Shown here piece by piece: positions 24,902 to 37,266 of a stretch of 64,000 bases of DNA. Both the position numbers and the translations under genes were made by a program. Below the pieces are notes generated by a model. That model searched no databases and was not told the DNA's origin. It saw only the letters and a program-made list of their open reading frames with translations. The number at the start of each line of letters is the position of its first letter. Position 1 is the first letter of the stretch. Origin of the DNA: Utricularia gibba (taxonomy: Eukaryota; Streptophyta; Magnoliopsida; Lamiales; Lentibulariaceae); the NCBI GenBank assembly GCA_002189035.1, contig NEEC01000020.1, positions 434,001 to 498,000 of the forward strand, written 5' to 3'.

Positions 24902-25434
24902 GGTAAACTTGTTTCATGCCACTCAGAGCTCTAACATTCCCTCAACATCAGAAAACCTGCTACATTCATGTTCTATATTGACATTTCTCATTGTTCATAT
25001 TCGTCTTTTCCAGTCCGCATTATAATCCTCATAACATTCACACTTGCTAGCTGCATTTAATTTTCAATGTTGGCTCTCGATCGTTGTTCTATCGTATATG
25101 AATCTACTAATAGATACTCACTGCTCATCTATCTGGATACAACTCAAGCGCAGGGTGCTCTGTAGTTCATGCTCTTTGTTGCACATTATGAGCTAGTTCC
25201 ATATTTTAGATATCTCAGAAACTTCGTTTTTTCGAGCTTGTTTTTGTAGAGCAATATATCATCTGGAGGATGTTTTCAACGTGTTCCCATTGTGTTGTGT
25301 ACATAAATGAAGTTTTTGTAGTGCAATATATCGTCTGGAAGCCGTTTTCGCCGTGATATCGTTGTGTTATATGCATACATGAGCTTGTTTTGCTTTTTGG
25401 TACAATACACTATCTCTGGTTTAGGACTCCACCA
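24902..25434. other. Convergent region, 3' ends of CDKE;1 and the minus-strand neighbour
   Basis: No coding signal. It contains a diverged tandem repeat (listed separately). Confidence 0.5.
25234..25420. repeat. Diverged 72-bp tandem repeat
   Basis: Copies start at 25241 and 25313 (period 72), with TTTTTGTAGAGCAATATATC against TTTTTGTAGTGCAATATATC at their heads. A third partial copy follows near 25385-25420. It lies just beyond CDKE;1 and may form part of its 3' UTR. Confidence 0.65.
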
Positions 25435-26002
25435 TCATGGAAGGAGCCGCACGTACCCTGTGGCAACAGCCGCTCCTAAGATCACGAGCGGAGGAAGAAG
25501 CACGAAGGCACCAATGACGGCGAAAAATGCTCGATCGTTCCTCTGAGAAACAACGTCCAAATACGCCTGCCTTTTGATGTTCCGTTTCTGTGACACGGTC
25601 AAGTACTTTGCAGTGATCTTGTCGAGATCCTTCTTCCCCAATCGGATACTGAAATCGCCTTCCTCGCCCGCGTCTTTCACTAGATTCTGCAACTGTTCGC
25701 GGATCGTCAGCCGACGGTCGATCGACCGGTTCTTCTGTTCCTCGGAACTTGTTAGGCGTTCCAGGAGATCCAGCGATGAAGACGATCCTGAAAGAATCGC
25801 GAAAACAGGCGAGATTAGCCTAATTTTAGATTGGATTCAGACTCAGAAGCCAGCAGCGAGATTCACCGTAGAGTGATGCTTGTGATTCCTCGACTCCTCC
25901 GCGTTTAAGGCAAGAGGAAGCTTGCGAGTTGCCGGGGAATACTGAAAACTTGGATGGTGCTCCATTGAAGAGCGGCAATCGAGTGGTGTAAGAAAGTGCC
26001 AT
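25435..26002 (-). CDS. Predicted plastid-targeted small membrane protein of unknown function
   Basis: Two exons on the minus strand (26002 down to 25867, then 25787 down to 25435) give 162 residues. The N-terminus, MALSYTTRLPLFNGAPSKFS, is rich in Ser and Thr with few acidic residues, like a chloroplast transit peptide. The middle is highly charged, with SSEEQKNRSIDRRLTIREQL and FSIRLGKKDLDKITAKYLTV. The C-terminus has one long hydrophobic stretch, FFAVIGAFVLLPPLVILGAA, close to the end (VRLLP). The layout suggests a stromal or lumenal domain anchored in a plastid membrane. I believe similar proteins exist across land plants but cannot assign a function. It is head-to-head with the SDR gene, 348 bases apart. 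Confidence 0.75.
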
Positions 26003-26350
26003 CGTAAAAGAATCCGGGATTTTCAGAACGGCGGATTCGAATTGCAGTGCTTGCTCTGAGCGTTGTTTCTTATGGCGGCGATTTGCCGGGGGGGGGGGGG
26101 GAGGAACAAAATCGCTCCTCCACAAATATCATCTCTGTTGACAACTACCACAATTTTTGCATACAAAAAAATAGAATTTTCGGTAGGAATAAAATATAGT
26201 TATTAAGATATTAGTCATCATTAAATTTAAAATCTTCAGTTTTCAACGCTTTTCTTCCATTTCATGCTTAGGTTGCTATTGCGCTGCTCTCCGCCTGCGC
26301 TTGTCAGTCCGCAACTCCATTGATTCGCAGCAGAGCTTTCCTGTCGGAAA
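26003..26350. promoter_or_regulatory. Shared divergent promoter region
   Basis: Only 348 bases separate the start codons of the minus-strand plastid-type gene and the plus-strand SDR gene, so both promoters and 5' UTRs lie here. A run of 14 G sits at 26088-26101. No clear TATA box is visible. Confidence 0.5.
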
Positions 26351-28644
26351 ATGCTGATGCTTCTGTGTTCTTTCGTGTTCCTGGTTGTATCGATACCTTT
26401 ATTGCTCATATTCCTGAAAGCCGACGGTATGTTTAATTCTGTCCAGAAGGTTTATCTCGTCGTTAGAAGGTTTTTGGTTGACGTGTTTTGCGCGATTGAC
26501 TTTTCGATAGGGGATTTCACTTTGTTGTCCAGAAAGGGTGTCAAGAAGGAAGAAATTGAGGATAAGGTTGAGTCTTCGTTTATAGTTTTTGTACATAGCT
26601 CTTCCTTTTTTTTTTTTTTTTTGAATTGATTCTCTTTTATTTTGTGTGAATCGGCAGGTGATTTGGATTACCGGAGCCAGCCGTGGTATCGGTATGTAGC
26701 CTTTTTTTGTTTACTGAGGATGCTGTTGAAGAAGAATGGATATTGTTGACCGTTATCCCGACTATTTTCTTGCTCACGTTGATGATCTGATTTCAGGAGA
26801 AGCGCTTGCTAAACAGCTTGCAAGTTTAGGAGCAAAGCTTATCATTTCTGCTCGAAATGAAGCAGAGCTGCACCGTGTCAAAGAAGAGTTAACAGGTTAG
26901 TAACTCGTGTCTGCTATATAATATAGCACCGCCCCTTTATTGCTTAATGATAAGCCAGGAAAATATGCACCGGGTGAGGTTGAGGTTTTGCCTTTGGACT
27001 TGGCTGGTGGGGAAGAACATCTAGGAGAGATGGTGCAGAAAGCAGAGTCATTTTTTGGGGGTGCTGGAGTGGATTACATGTTCCATAATGCAGCGTATGA
27101 GCGCCCTGTGAGTGGAATCTTTAAAATATATTTTAAAATTTGGAAATTTTCACCTCATCGTCTGTTCTGAAATAGCAAACTAGTCTCAAAGCTTCTCTTA
27201 TATTTTATTTAATTTTCCTCTTGCAGAAATCATCGGCATTGGAAGTCCCAGAAAAAAGTCTCAAGGTCTACTACTAAAGGGAAATTTTCTTACGTGTAAA
27301 ATATGATGATCTGTTGTTTATGCTTCTACGTCGAATGGGGTTGCCATATTGCTTCTATAATATGACGATCCTCATCGTAATTTAACTGAGCCCATGCTTT
27401 CTTCTACTGTCAGTTTCTGGAGACAAATGGGAATAGATTTTTAATATTTTCCTCTTCAATTTTTCAAATAGAGCACATTTGATGTTAATGTTCTTGGGCC
27501 GATATCTCTCTCCCGACTCCTTGCACCTCACATGCTTGAGAGAGGAAGGGGACATTTTGTGGTGGTATGTTGTTAAAGTACTTTCTTTCTTCATTTTTCT
27601 TTCTTTAATGGAGTTAGGTAACCTTGGGAATCCTTTTCAACAAGATCCCATATTGAATCTAAGAGAATACATCATCACTGCATCCTGAATTTAATCTCTG
27701 TAACTGACTGAGTGCATGATCAGATGAGCAGTGCCGCAGGAATGATGCCAGCACCTGGACAAGCTGTGTACTCTTCTTCCAAATATGCTATGGGTGGATA
27801 CTTTCATTCACTGCGATCTGAGGTACGCAACTTGTTATCCACAGTATTCAAATTACATTTTGATGAGCATACAGAAGGCTGTATTGCCAGTCTAACATGT
27901 GCATCCAGGATTGCGAAGGATGACCCTTCCTCTCTTTATCTTACTTGTAGCTCTGTCGAAGAGGGATCAAGGTAACTGTTGTGTATCCAGGGCCCATTGG
28001 AACCTCGACCAGTACCACTGAGGTAAATCATACCCAAATCATAGGTGCTGACATGAATCTCAAATGACTCACATTTTTCTACGAATGTTCAGCATCCATA
28101 CTCTCTTTGCACGAGAAACACTTCCAACAGCTAACCTTACATGTGCATGTATCAAATACCAGAGACGTGTATCAGCCGAAAGGTGCGCTGAGCTCACAAT
28201 AACTGCTGCTAGCCATAATTTGAAAGAGGCTTGGATATCCAACCAGGTTAGACCAATGTCCTCAAGACCAATATTCTGGCTCCCAATGTTTACTACGACA
28301 AAAAGACCATTTTTGGAGTCTGCTATGGCTTTCTTTTATTTTTCATTTTCAACATTTTATTCTTGTTTCCGCAGCCGGTGCTTGCTGTCATGTACCTCAT
28401 GCAATACATGCCAACTGTTGCGTACTGGATCATGGATATGGTATACACTGCATTCTCATTCCTGGCTGCTCCTGCTCACCGTTCCTGTATGATCTTCTTC
28501 ATGCTTACCATTGCAAACTGATATCGCTATTGTGTTAAATGGATCCAGATCGGGGAGAGGCGTGTAGCCGCTGCTGCCGAGAAGGGGGATGCCTACTCCA
28601 TAAGCCTCCTATTTGGGAAGAAGAACAAGAACAAGGCCTCATAG
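26351..28644 (+). CDS. Short-chain dehydrogenase/reductase, SDR7-like membrane-anchored type
   Basis: Twelve exons (26351-26426, 26511-26566, 26658-26691, 26797-26895, 26959-27107, 27227-27265, 27472-27564, 27724-27822, 27951-28022, 28163-28246, 28375-28440, 28549-28644) give 320 residues. This is a classical SDR. An N-terminal hydrophobic anchor is followed by the nucleotide-binding motif TGASRGIGEALA, then DYMFHNAAYERP (the NNAG-equivalent), SSAAGMMPAPGQAVYSSSKY with the catalytic Ser, Tyr and Lys, and the VVYPGPIGTSTS block. It resembles plant proteins annotated as dehydrogenase/reductase SDR family member 7. The C-terminal hydrophobic helix AVMYLMQYMPTVAYWIMDM and basic tail GKKNKNKAS suggest ER-membrane association. 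The substrate is unknown. The first intron (26427-26510) is 84 bases and fully open, so an unspliced form would add 28 residues in frame. Confidence 0.88.
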
Positions 28645-29870
28645 ACACAGCATGAAGGAGCGAGGGAGGGAATGAATGCACTTTCTCAAGGTACTCTTCA
28701 TTTTATGTTACAGCGCTTTTTTTCAAGTGCCTCGTCATGTGATGCTGCCCTTTGTCATTTTAGTTCAAGAGAGGATATTTTTATATTATTTTATCGTAAT
28801 TATGTACCATATTTAATCAAAATTATAAATATAAATCATGGTTTTGTAAAAATGGAATGAATCAAATTGTTGGATGGCTAGGTTTTCAAGCATACTCGGT
28901 TTGATCGATCATATTTATTGAGTTTGACCAGTTTCAATTAGTTTGATAGGTTCATTTTATTGTTTAAATATCCATATGTTGATAATAATGTATGTTTGAT
29001 ATATTAATTTAATAATATATGAATATTTTATTATATACTATTTTGGACTAAATGTTTCAACTCTCAACTTTTAAGTAGATTTTATTAAACAATTCAATTT
29101 ATAAATTATTTATTTTAAATATATATGTTAAATTTAATATTATTTTAATCATATATTTAAGATTTATCAAATAAATTTTAATCTTAGTTAATTTGATAAC
29201 AACTTGATTTTTAGAAAATAATGCATAATTAATGAAATTCGTTAATAAATAATTCCGTCACACACATTTATATCAGAATCCGTAGTTCCACTTCTTTCAG
29301 CTGAGGCAAAATAGTCATTGAATTATCCTCATTTTCTTCTCCGATGACAATCCAAACGTTTATAAGTAAAATTCTGAATTGAATTTGGCATCGAATTCAT
29401 TTAAGTTGAATTCGTAATTTTGTTAATATTTTATTATTATAAATTGAACAATGAATTGAATGATTCAAACTATTTTTTTAAAAAAAGATTTAATATAAAA
29501 TTATGAGTGAAATTTAATAATTGTTTTCAGGCCGGGTTTTAGGATCGGACAACCGGATTTCGAGTTTGAGTATGCCGGTTTAGGTCGTCTGACTCCGGTT
29601 CGTAGCCGGGTTGGGCTAGGGGGACCAGTCGCGCGACTGAGAATAGGGATGAAGAAACCAGGAGCTTTTGCATGGGAATTTTACTAAATTTAAGGCTATC
29701 TCCTTTCCATTGATCTCCCGTTTCATTGCTACCCCTCGTTCCAAGATGTCACCTTTTTCAGCAATGCACAATCGTCGAGGGGCTCCCTCACATTTATATG
29801 CAACCAGCAAATATTTTCCCTTTCCACCATGCGGGTTGGTGGATGATTGCACCGTTTTTCTTGGTTCCTG
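28645..29870. other. Intergenic region between the SDR and aspartic protease genes
   Basis: AT-rich from 28760 to 29500, then more GC-rich just before the protease start, where its promoter and 5' UTR should lie. No gene recognised. Confidence 0.5.
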
Positions 29871-32530
29871 ATGGATTCCTGGAGGAAGAAAATGTGTTGG
29901 GGGTTTCTATTTGTGTTGATTTCTTGCGTAGCCGATGCTAATGTGGTGTTCAAAGTTCACCACAAGTACGGTGGGGGTGGCCGGGGAGGGCGGCGTTGGA
30001 AGATCTTAGAACCCACGATTCACGTCGCCACAGGAGAGTGCTCGCCGCCGTTGATCTTGAATTGGGCGGCGATGGCTCGCCCACGAGCTCGGCGTAAGTT
30101 CCGATTTTGCTTCTTCGTTTTTTCTATTTTCCGTGCTTTGTGGTGGGACTTATGCAAGTTCATTCTGTTGGTTATTCCGCTATTCTATTGATCCCCTGTT
30201 ATCCATAGGAATGTATACTGTTCGTTTTTCCTATGTTAAACACTAGAAAGAGTTCCCTTTTGCAGAGGCTGAAAATCATTATTCTGAAATCCATATTCTG
30301 TCTCGTTGTGAAGATTGATTGTTTCTCAGGGGAAACAAGTATTAGGAAAAGTTGTATGTAGAAAGTCTGAGGTGATTGCTTGCTGTTTTAATCTGTCTTT
30401 CGAATCAGATACTTATTAAAATCTTCAGTTCAGGCTCTATTACACCAAGATTACGATTGGAACTCCTCCTTCTGACTATCATGTCCAGGTCGATACTGGG
30501 AGTGACATACTGTGGGTGAACTGTAAAAACTGTGATAAATGTCCCGAAGACAGTGATCTCCATGTATGCCTCCCCATCCCCTTCTCATGTATCCAACCAT
30601 CTTCTGCAATGTGTTAACTCTTGCACATCTTTCCTTGCCCTCCCAGATAACCTTGAACCAGTATGATCTAACAGCCTCCTCCACGGGGAAGAAGATCGAG
30701 TGTGGTGAAGGTTTCTGTGAAACCGTATTCGGCCGTCCGAATCCGAATTGTCATCCTGGTTTGGACTGTGAATATGCTATCACTTATGGGGATGGGAGTA
30801 AGACAGAGGGGTACTTTGTTAAAGATAACTTCAATTTTGATAGAGTGAGTGGCGACCTCAAGTTGTCTCAGATGAATGGATCCATAGCTTTTGGGTCAGT
30901 CTCTCTTTACTGATCTCCTTTTGTTCCATAGCAAGTTCAAAGCATACATGATTCATGCGTGGCTTCTGAAAACTGCATCTTTGTGTATGAATCATTGTGA
31001 TTTATATCTCCCGTTTTGATGTAAGATAGGTGCTCTGTGAAACAATCTGGAGAACTGGGATCAACTTCTCAGGCAGTTGATGGGATTATTGGTTTTGGAC
31101 AAGCCAACACATCTGTCCTTTCGCAGCTTGCTGAAGCTAAAAAGGTGAAAAAGGTGTTCTCTCATTGTTTGGATAGTAAAAAGGGAGGTGGAATTTTTGC
31201 CATTGGGGAAATCGTTCACCCAAAAGTAAACAGAACCTCTCTGATACAACACCAGTAAGCAGCGCCATTGTTGTTTGCTTCAAAGCTTGTTTTTCACATG
31301 TAGAGTATTTGATTTTCTTCTGTGATCTCCCTCAGGGCACATTATAATGTTTATCTGGATGCTGTTGATGTTGATGGCCATTTTCTAGACCTCCCAACTG
31401 GTTTTTTGGGATTTGGAGCCATCAACAGAAGGACTATAATCGACAGTGGAACAACATTGGCTTATCTCCCAAGTGACATCTATCAGCAGCTGGTCGATGC
31501 AGTGAGTGAAAAAGAAACTCCCCTTGATTCATAACATTTAAGTTGATCTTCTAGCAACAGGGAGTGGTTTGAGACACTCTGAGCCTGTTTCACATCGTCG
31601 AATCGATCCGATTCCGGATATCTAAAAAAGAACATGCTATCTGTTGCATAGTTCAGTGATATTCCTTTTACATGAGTGACAACATGTGATCTTTTTGTGC
31701 TCAGATGATGGCAAAGCAGCCTGGTTTGAAGATACATATGGTTGAGGGCCAGTTCTCATGCTTTTGGTACAATGACAAGTAAGAGCAGAGCAGAGCAGCA
31801 ACCAAACTGCTACTTCCTCTCAAAATCCCATTGTCCTCCCTCAGTTTCATCATCCTCATCTTGTTACAAAAGTTCTTCCGGTTCACTGTGGCTGCAGCAT
31901 CGACGAGGGATTCCCGGTCATCAAATTCCACTTCTCCGATTCGCTTTCGCTGCCGGTTTACCCCCACCATTACCTCTTCGAAGTTCGAGTAAGTGAATGT
32001 TACAGACATACATTTTGGAACCTGGATTTTCAACTGCTGGGAGTGCTCTGGATGCAGGACACAGAGTACTGCATAGGATGGCAGAAGACTGAGATGCAAA
32101 CCAAAGATGGAGAAGAGATGACCCTTTTGGGAGGTAGTCTCCATCCTCCTCATCCCCTTCCCGGTCAACCTTTTTCACGCAGTGAATTGCTTCACTCTTA
32201 CAGATCTCGCACTCTCCGACAAGCTCGTCCTCTACGACCTGGAGAACCAGACCATCGGATGGGCTGAATACAACTGTGAGTATCCATACACCCAACTCAT
32301 GCTTAAGCTCCAAGGGAGCTTTCTCCTTGCCGGAGCTGCGAAAAAGATCGATTCTGATGGCGGTTGTTTGCTGACAAGGTTCTTCGAGCATATCAGTGAA
32401 GGATGAGGAAAGTGGACATGCTTACAAAGTGAATGCACACGACATCTCTCAGGGGCTGCAGATGCTTCCCTTCCTCCCCTCCCTCCCACCACTTCTCTTC
32501 TTCTTCATCACTCACATTCTTTCCTGGTAA
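29871..32530 (+). CDS. Pepsin-like aspartic protease (A1 family), probably GPI-anchored; one-base frameshift in exon 1
   Basis: Ten exons (29871-30093, 30434-30563, 30647-30894, 31030-31254, 31336-31501, 31705-31778, 31898-31988, 32058-32133, 32204-32275, 32379-32530) give about 485 residues after restoring one base. The N-terminus MDSWRKKMCWGFLFVLISCV is a signal peptide. Catalytic aspartates are in QVDTGSDILWVNC (exon 2) and TIIDSGTTLAYLP (exon 5). The cysteine-rich insert after the first active site is typical of plant nucellin-like proteases. The last exon ends in a long hydrophobic tail (FLPSLPPLLFFFITHILSW), as in members that receive a GPI anchor. In exon 1 the frame breaks at GGG 29988-29990; GGGG restores LEDLRTHDSRRHRRVLAAVD, the conserved propeptide. 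Reading through the last intron without splicing stops at 32406 and loses the anchor. The substrate is unknown. Confidence 0.9.
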
Positions 32531-34049
32531 ACTGCCATCTCACTCACCTTCTCTATGGGAGACATGAAAACTCATCATCTCCCAAGGAAATAGTTTCCTT
32601 TTTTTGTTTGTTAAACGGTTGTCAGTGAAAAAAATTGAAATGATTCCCGTATGTCTTCTGGAACCTTCTATTCGCTCATACCATACGAGAAAAAGAGACA
32701 TCCTTGTGCAGCTCTTATCTTGCATGCATGGGATGGCCTTGCAAGACAACATAGGGGAAGGTTTGGATTGTAGTTGAGGTTAGGTTTTCGATTTGATGAG
32801 AGGATTGTTAATACAACGAAATTATGTTGGATTCGAACATCCACCTTATAAAACTAAACACTTAGGTCACGTTTTGTTGGTGGGTAACGTTTAAATTTGA
32901 GTTTAGTTTATTTGGATTTAAATAAATAGATTTTATAGATTTAAGATTATTCATATTTAATTGATAATTTTAATTTATATGAATTTAAGATAAAAACACA
33001 TTTGATACATGAATATAAAATTAGATGCATAATGAATATATACATAAAATTACTAATATATATTTTAGTTAATTAAAATAAATTATTATACATTTTAGTT
33101 TTATATGTCATTTTATAAGTACAATTGAACATTACATAACATAAATCATAAATCATGATAATTAATTGAAATTTTATTTTATAAAAATCAATGTGTAATA
33201 ATAAATGTGGTGTTCCCTCTTTCAAACGAAAACTTACTGACAGAACCGTCTAATAATAAACGTTTTCAAAACGAAAATAGAAATAAAATAAATTATTATC
33301 ACTCCGTGTTTTCAGAATTTCCCCTGCCAATGCTATTGCTTCGTGTTGCGATCCCTTTCGTTGTCGCGTTCCTCATTTCCTTCTCGTATCTCTCTCCTTT
33401 TGGGTTCAGAGCTCCAATTGATGGTGTTCTTGGTTCGATTCGTTGTCGGTGTTGGGTTATAAGCTCTGATTTCGCTGCTGAATCTTGAAGGTGGAGGGGC
33501 GAATAGTCTTTTTGCGTTTGTATCTTGTGGGTAGTGATTATTCCCTTGGGTTGACCGGGCTAAAGAGGATGTTTTGCTACTTGGGTCTCCAGAGTTGTAT
33601 GCTCGGTTCTCTTTTGATTCGTTGATCTCCTGGGTAGTGATCATTTTTTGAGAAAAGATTTGTCTTCGTGGGTCTCGCCTTCCTAGATCGGTGCTTATCA
33701 ACTTGTTGCGAAGCCGGTATGAAACGTACGGATAATGTAAGGTAGGAAGGGGAAGTATTTCTTACCTTCTAGCGGAAGTTGAAAGTATTTTCATGTTTGT
33801 TTGTTTATGGGCTGGTATACAGCTTGGAAGCCTGCTTTTGGACACGTATTGTGAGCAGAAGAATGAATGTGCTATAACAGTGGGTATTGCCACATTGGAC
33901 AATTGATGATTAGGCTTATTTTTTGTCTGTTGAAAGGGTTGGTGCATAGGGGTGATTCCGAAGTTCAATTGGTCGTTTTGGTGATGCTTTGAATCATGTG
34001 CTCAGAGTGACTTTTGGCGGTTTGCTTATAAATACAATTTCCTTTTGTG
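32531..34049. other. Intergenic region and PP2C upstream region
   Basis: AT-rich between 32770 and 33300. From about 33310 the sequence is balanced with several short ORFs and looks like a transcribed leader or promoter of the PP2C. A TATAAATA lies at 34027-34034, very close to the first ATG. No separate gene is supported. Confidence 0.45.
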
Positions 34050-35844
34050 ATGGAGTCTGTGGAAGGTGGGTGGTGTGTATGGCTTCCTGGGCTTGAGTGT
34101 GTTATGAATGTTGTGAGGGGTTTGAGGTTGGGGTCCTGCTTATCAATAGAAAGTTGGAACACTGGAGGTGTTTCTGCACCCGCTGCTACCAAGAAGAATG
34201 GGAGCTCCGTAAGAAAGGTTGGGTCTTTTAGCTTGTATGTTGACGTGAAGAGGAGGGAGCACTTGCATAAAATTCCTGGGAGGATGTTTTTGAATGGCTC
34301 TAGTGAGATTGCCTCACTCTTTACTCAGCAGGGTAAAAAAGGAATCAATCAAGATGCGATGATTGTTTGGGAGGTTAACTCTTTTCTCCTAGTCATATTG
34401 ACGCTCAATTTAACTGAACTGCTTGGTCTGCTATAAGATTGATCATGGCGCTCTCACAGTTTGTAATTATTTGTTTTGCATCAGCTTGGTTTTTCATCTT
34501 CATATTTCGGAATACGGTTTCTATTTGTTTGTGCTTTTTGTATCACATGTCTATCACTGTTTTATGAAGATCAATAAGTCGTAATCACTTCCATTTCTGT
34601 GGTTTAAAATGTACAGAACTTCTGCTCAAGGGCTGACACTATTCTGTGTGGGGTTTTTGATGGCCATGGACCTTATGGCCATTTGGTCGCCAAGCGTGTT
34701 AGAGATACACTTCCTCTGAAACTGAACTCCCACTGGGAAGTTCATGAAAAAAGTAATGAGATTCTTTCTGAGATCAGCTTAGTTTCAGCTGAAGGTACTT
34801 CACTTTCATCTCTTGTTGGGGAAGCTACACCTTCCACTGATGTTGAAGAACTTCCGAAGCCTCCAGAAAGCTTTCAGATATTGAAAGAGTCTTTCCTCAA
34901 GGCGTGTAAAGTCATGGATAAAGAACTGAAAATGTACACCAGCATCGATTGTTTCTGCAGTGGTTCAACAGCAGTGGTTCTTGTGAAACAGGTATTATGT
35001 CCATGTGTGTATGATTAATGCATGCTGTTTTCTAAACCGCATTCGCAATCTACTGTAGGGATCGGATCTTGTCGTTGCGAACATAGGAGATTCAAGAGCT
35101 GTCTTGGGCACTAGAGATGAAAATGAATCACTAACTGCTCTCCAGTTGACGGTGGATCTCAAGCCTAACAATCCAGGTATCATCACTGCAGTAAAAATCC
35201 ATGGCGCTCATGGATTCACTGTCCTCCAGAATGCAGAGTTTTTGATCCAGAACTGAGTCATTTGAGTTGCTATCATCTGACAGTTGAAAAAGAGAGGATC
35301 CTGAAGTGCAAAGGGCGTGTATTTGCACTCGGGGATGAACCAGAAGTCGAAAGAGTGTGGCTCCCAAAGATCAACTCTCCAGGCCTCGCAATGGCACGCG
35401 CATTTGGCGACTTCTGTCTCAAAGACTTCGGCGTCATATCTGTACCCGACATCTCCTGCAGACACATCTCCGACAGGGATGAGTTCGTCGTCTTGGCATC
35501 CGACGGGGTAACGAACCTCCCACCCATTTCCACCCCCGAAACGCCTCCTGGTTGATCTCTCTCACCTTGCTCCTCCCTGTCAGGTTTGGGACGTCCTCTC
35601 GAACGACGAGGTCGTACAAATCGTGGGCTCTTGCACAAAACGGTCGGTTGCAGCACGGGCAGTGGTGGATTCAGCCGTCGCCGCCTGGAAGTCCAAGTAC
35701 CCAACTTCAAAGATCGATGACTGTGCGGTGGTCTGCCTCTTTTTCCACCCCACAGAGCAGGAACCGTGCTCTGCCCCCGACTCCCAGGAGGAGGTTTCCT
35801 CTTTCAAGTACGAAGATCCTTGCTCGCAGCCTCTGCTGGAGTAG
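34050..35844 (+). CDS. Protein phosphatase 2C, clade E type (PP2C33/PP2C52-like)
   Basis: Five exons (34050-34373, 34617-34991, 35059-35176, 35284-35507, 35584-35844) give 433 residues if the first in-frame ATG is used. PP2Cs are metal-dependent Ser/Thr phosphatases. Metal-binding and signature blocks are present: GKKGINQDAMIVWE, LCGVFDGHGPYGHLVAKRVR, DCFCSGSTAVVLVKQ, VVANIGDSRAVLG, SPGLAMARAFGDFCLKDFGV, VVLASDGVWDVLSNDEVV and SKIDDCAVVC. Relatives start with MGSCLS, an N-myristoylation and palmitoylation signal; here the same block reads LGSCLSIES because the expected ATG at 34128-34130 is TTG. The start could be 34050 or the in-frame ATG at 34104, both of which bury the signal. The target is unknown; relatives act at the plasma membrane. 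Confidence 0.9.
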
Positions 35845-36724
35845 CCGAGGATGATGATGCCTACCTGTCTGCGTGTATCTACCCTACGGCGGCGCCGCCC
35901 GCCGGAGCATGAACTGGTACTCTTGGCTCTTCATGTGCCCCGGCTGGTATTAGATGCCCGGGGATCAACATGATTCTCGTCTTGTGGGATCGGTTTTGAG
36001 TTTGGCTACCAAATATGTTTTTCTGTTTGACATAACATGAAAATTTATTTTTATATTAAATAATATAAATTAATCATCAAGAAATAATAGACATGTTTCT
36101 ATAATTTAAAGTTGTGTTTCAAATTTTATATAAAATTATATTTAAGATTATGTGAATAAAATGTGTTTCAAATTGTAAAACTGTTTAATGATATGATATA
36201 AAATATATTATTAAATTTAATAAAATAAAATATATTTTTAAATTTCAATATAATAAATTATTATATGATTTAATATTATGATATAAATGTATTTTTAAAA
36301 TAAATAAAAATTAAATATTATAAGTTTTTTAAATGAATCTCTTATTTAATAACGAACAATTAAAGATTATAATATTTAAAATTAAAAAGAATTACTTTAA
36401 TAAATTATGAAAACAAAACAAACCCGATATTTATTATAATGTATTTTATACATTTAGTAGTCAAATATATTTTCAATTATAATTAAAAATTTTATTTATA
36501 TGTAAATTAATAGTATTAGTATTAAATTCCGAACAAATTAAAACGTTTAAAATAAAAATATGATATAATAAATATCAAAGAGTTTATTAAATGGGAGAAA
36601 AGACGGATCCGATCCACTCGGCCATTCATATTCCGACCAACCGACATAATTGCGCGGGGCCCACAAACGCATGTGACTAAAGAGCAGCCCGCAGGCGGAT
36701 TCTCGAGCAAGCACCATCATCTCA
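35845..36724. other. Intergenic region between PP2C and LEA2 genes
   Basis: Strongly AT-rich from 36000 to 36590. The last 130 bases should be the LEA2 promoter and 5' UTR. Nothing else recognised. Confidence 0.5.
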
Positions 36725-37266
36725 ATGGGGAAATCTGAGGAGCACTGCCACGGCCACCGCCACGGCCGGGGAGGCTGCCCTGCTGCCTCGCCGTCGCCGT
36801 CTCCCTCCTGCTCCTCTCCGCCGTCGTCACCATTGTCTACTTGCTCGTCCTCAAGCCCAGGGAACCCATCCTTACGGTCGACGCCGTCAATCTCCCCTCC
36901 TTCTCCGCCGCTAATTCCACCTTCACCTTCACTGAGTACGTCGCCCTCCGGAACCCCAACCACGGCACCTTTAGCCACTATGAAGGCTCCCTCCACCTCC
37001 TCTCCGGCGGCAATCAGCTCGGATTCGTGCTCATCCCGGCGGGGGAGATCGCGGCGGAGCGCACCAAGTTCTTGGCAGCCACCTTCGCCGTGAAGTCGCT
37101 GTACCTGTCGGAGTCGGCGAGGAGGATCTTCGAGCTGGAGACGAGGCTGGATATCGTCGGACACCTCCACATTCTGAACTATTTCGTCCACCACGTCGCC
37201 GTCAGCGCGCATTGCCGGGTCGCGGTCTCTGCCGCCGATGGATCCGTTTTAGGGATCCACTGTTAG
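36725..37266 (+). CDS. LEA2 / NDR1-HIN1-like membrane protein (one-base frameshift)
   Basis: Single exon of about 180 residues after one base is restored. The start MGKSEEHCHGHRHGRGGCP is followed by CCLAVAVSLLLLSAVVTIVY, a single transmembrane helix, then LKPREPILTVDAVNLPSF and a LEA2 (water stress and hypersensitive response) beta-sandwich containing FTEYVALRNPNHG, and the end GSVLGIHC. This is the NHL architecture: a short cytoplasmic tail, one helix and an extracytoplasmic LEA2 domain, as in proteins linked to defence and stress. The frame breaks at CCC 36778-36780; CCCC joins the His-rich start to the helix. The uncorrected frame from 36725 gives a Ser/Pro-rich run that does not resemble a protein. 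The exact role is unknown. Confidence 0.85.

Noticed and set aside
36725-37093. Ser/Pro-rich 122-residue ORF as a separate protein
   Set aside because: The composition is an artefact of reading the LEA2 gene out of frame after the missing C.
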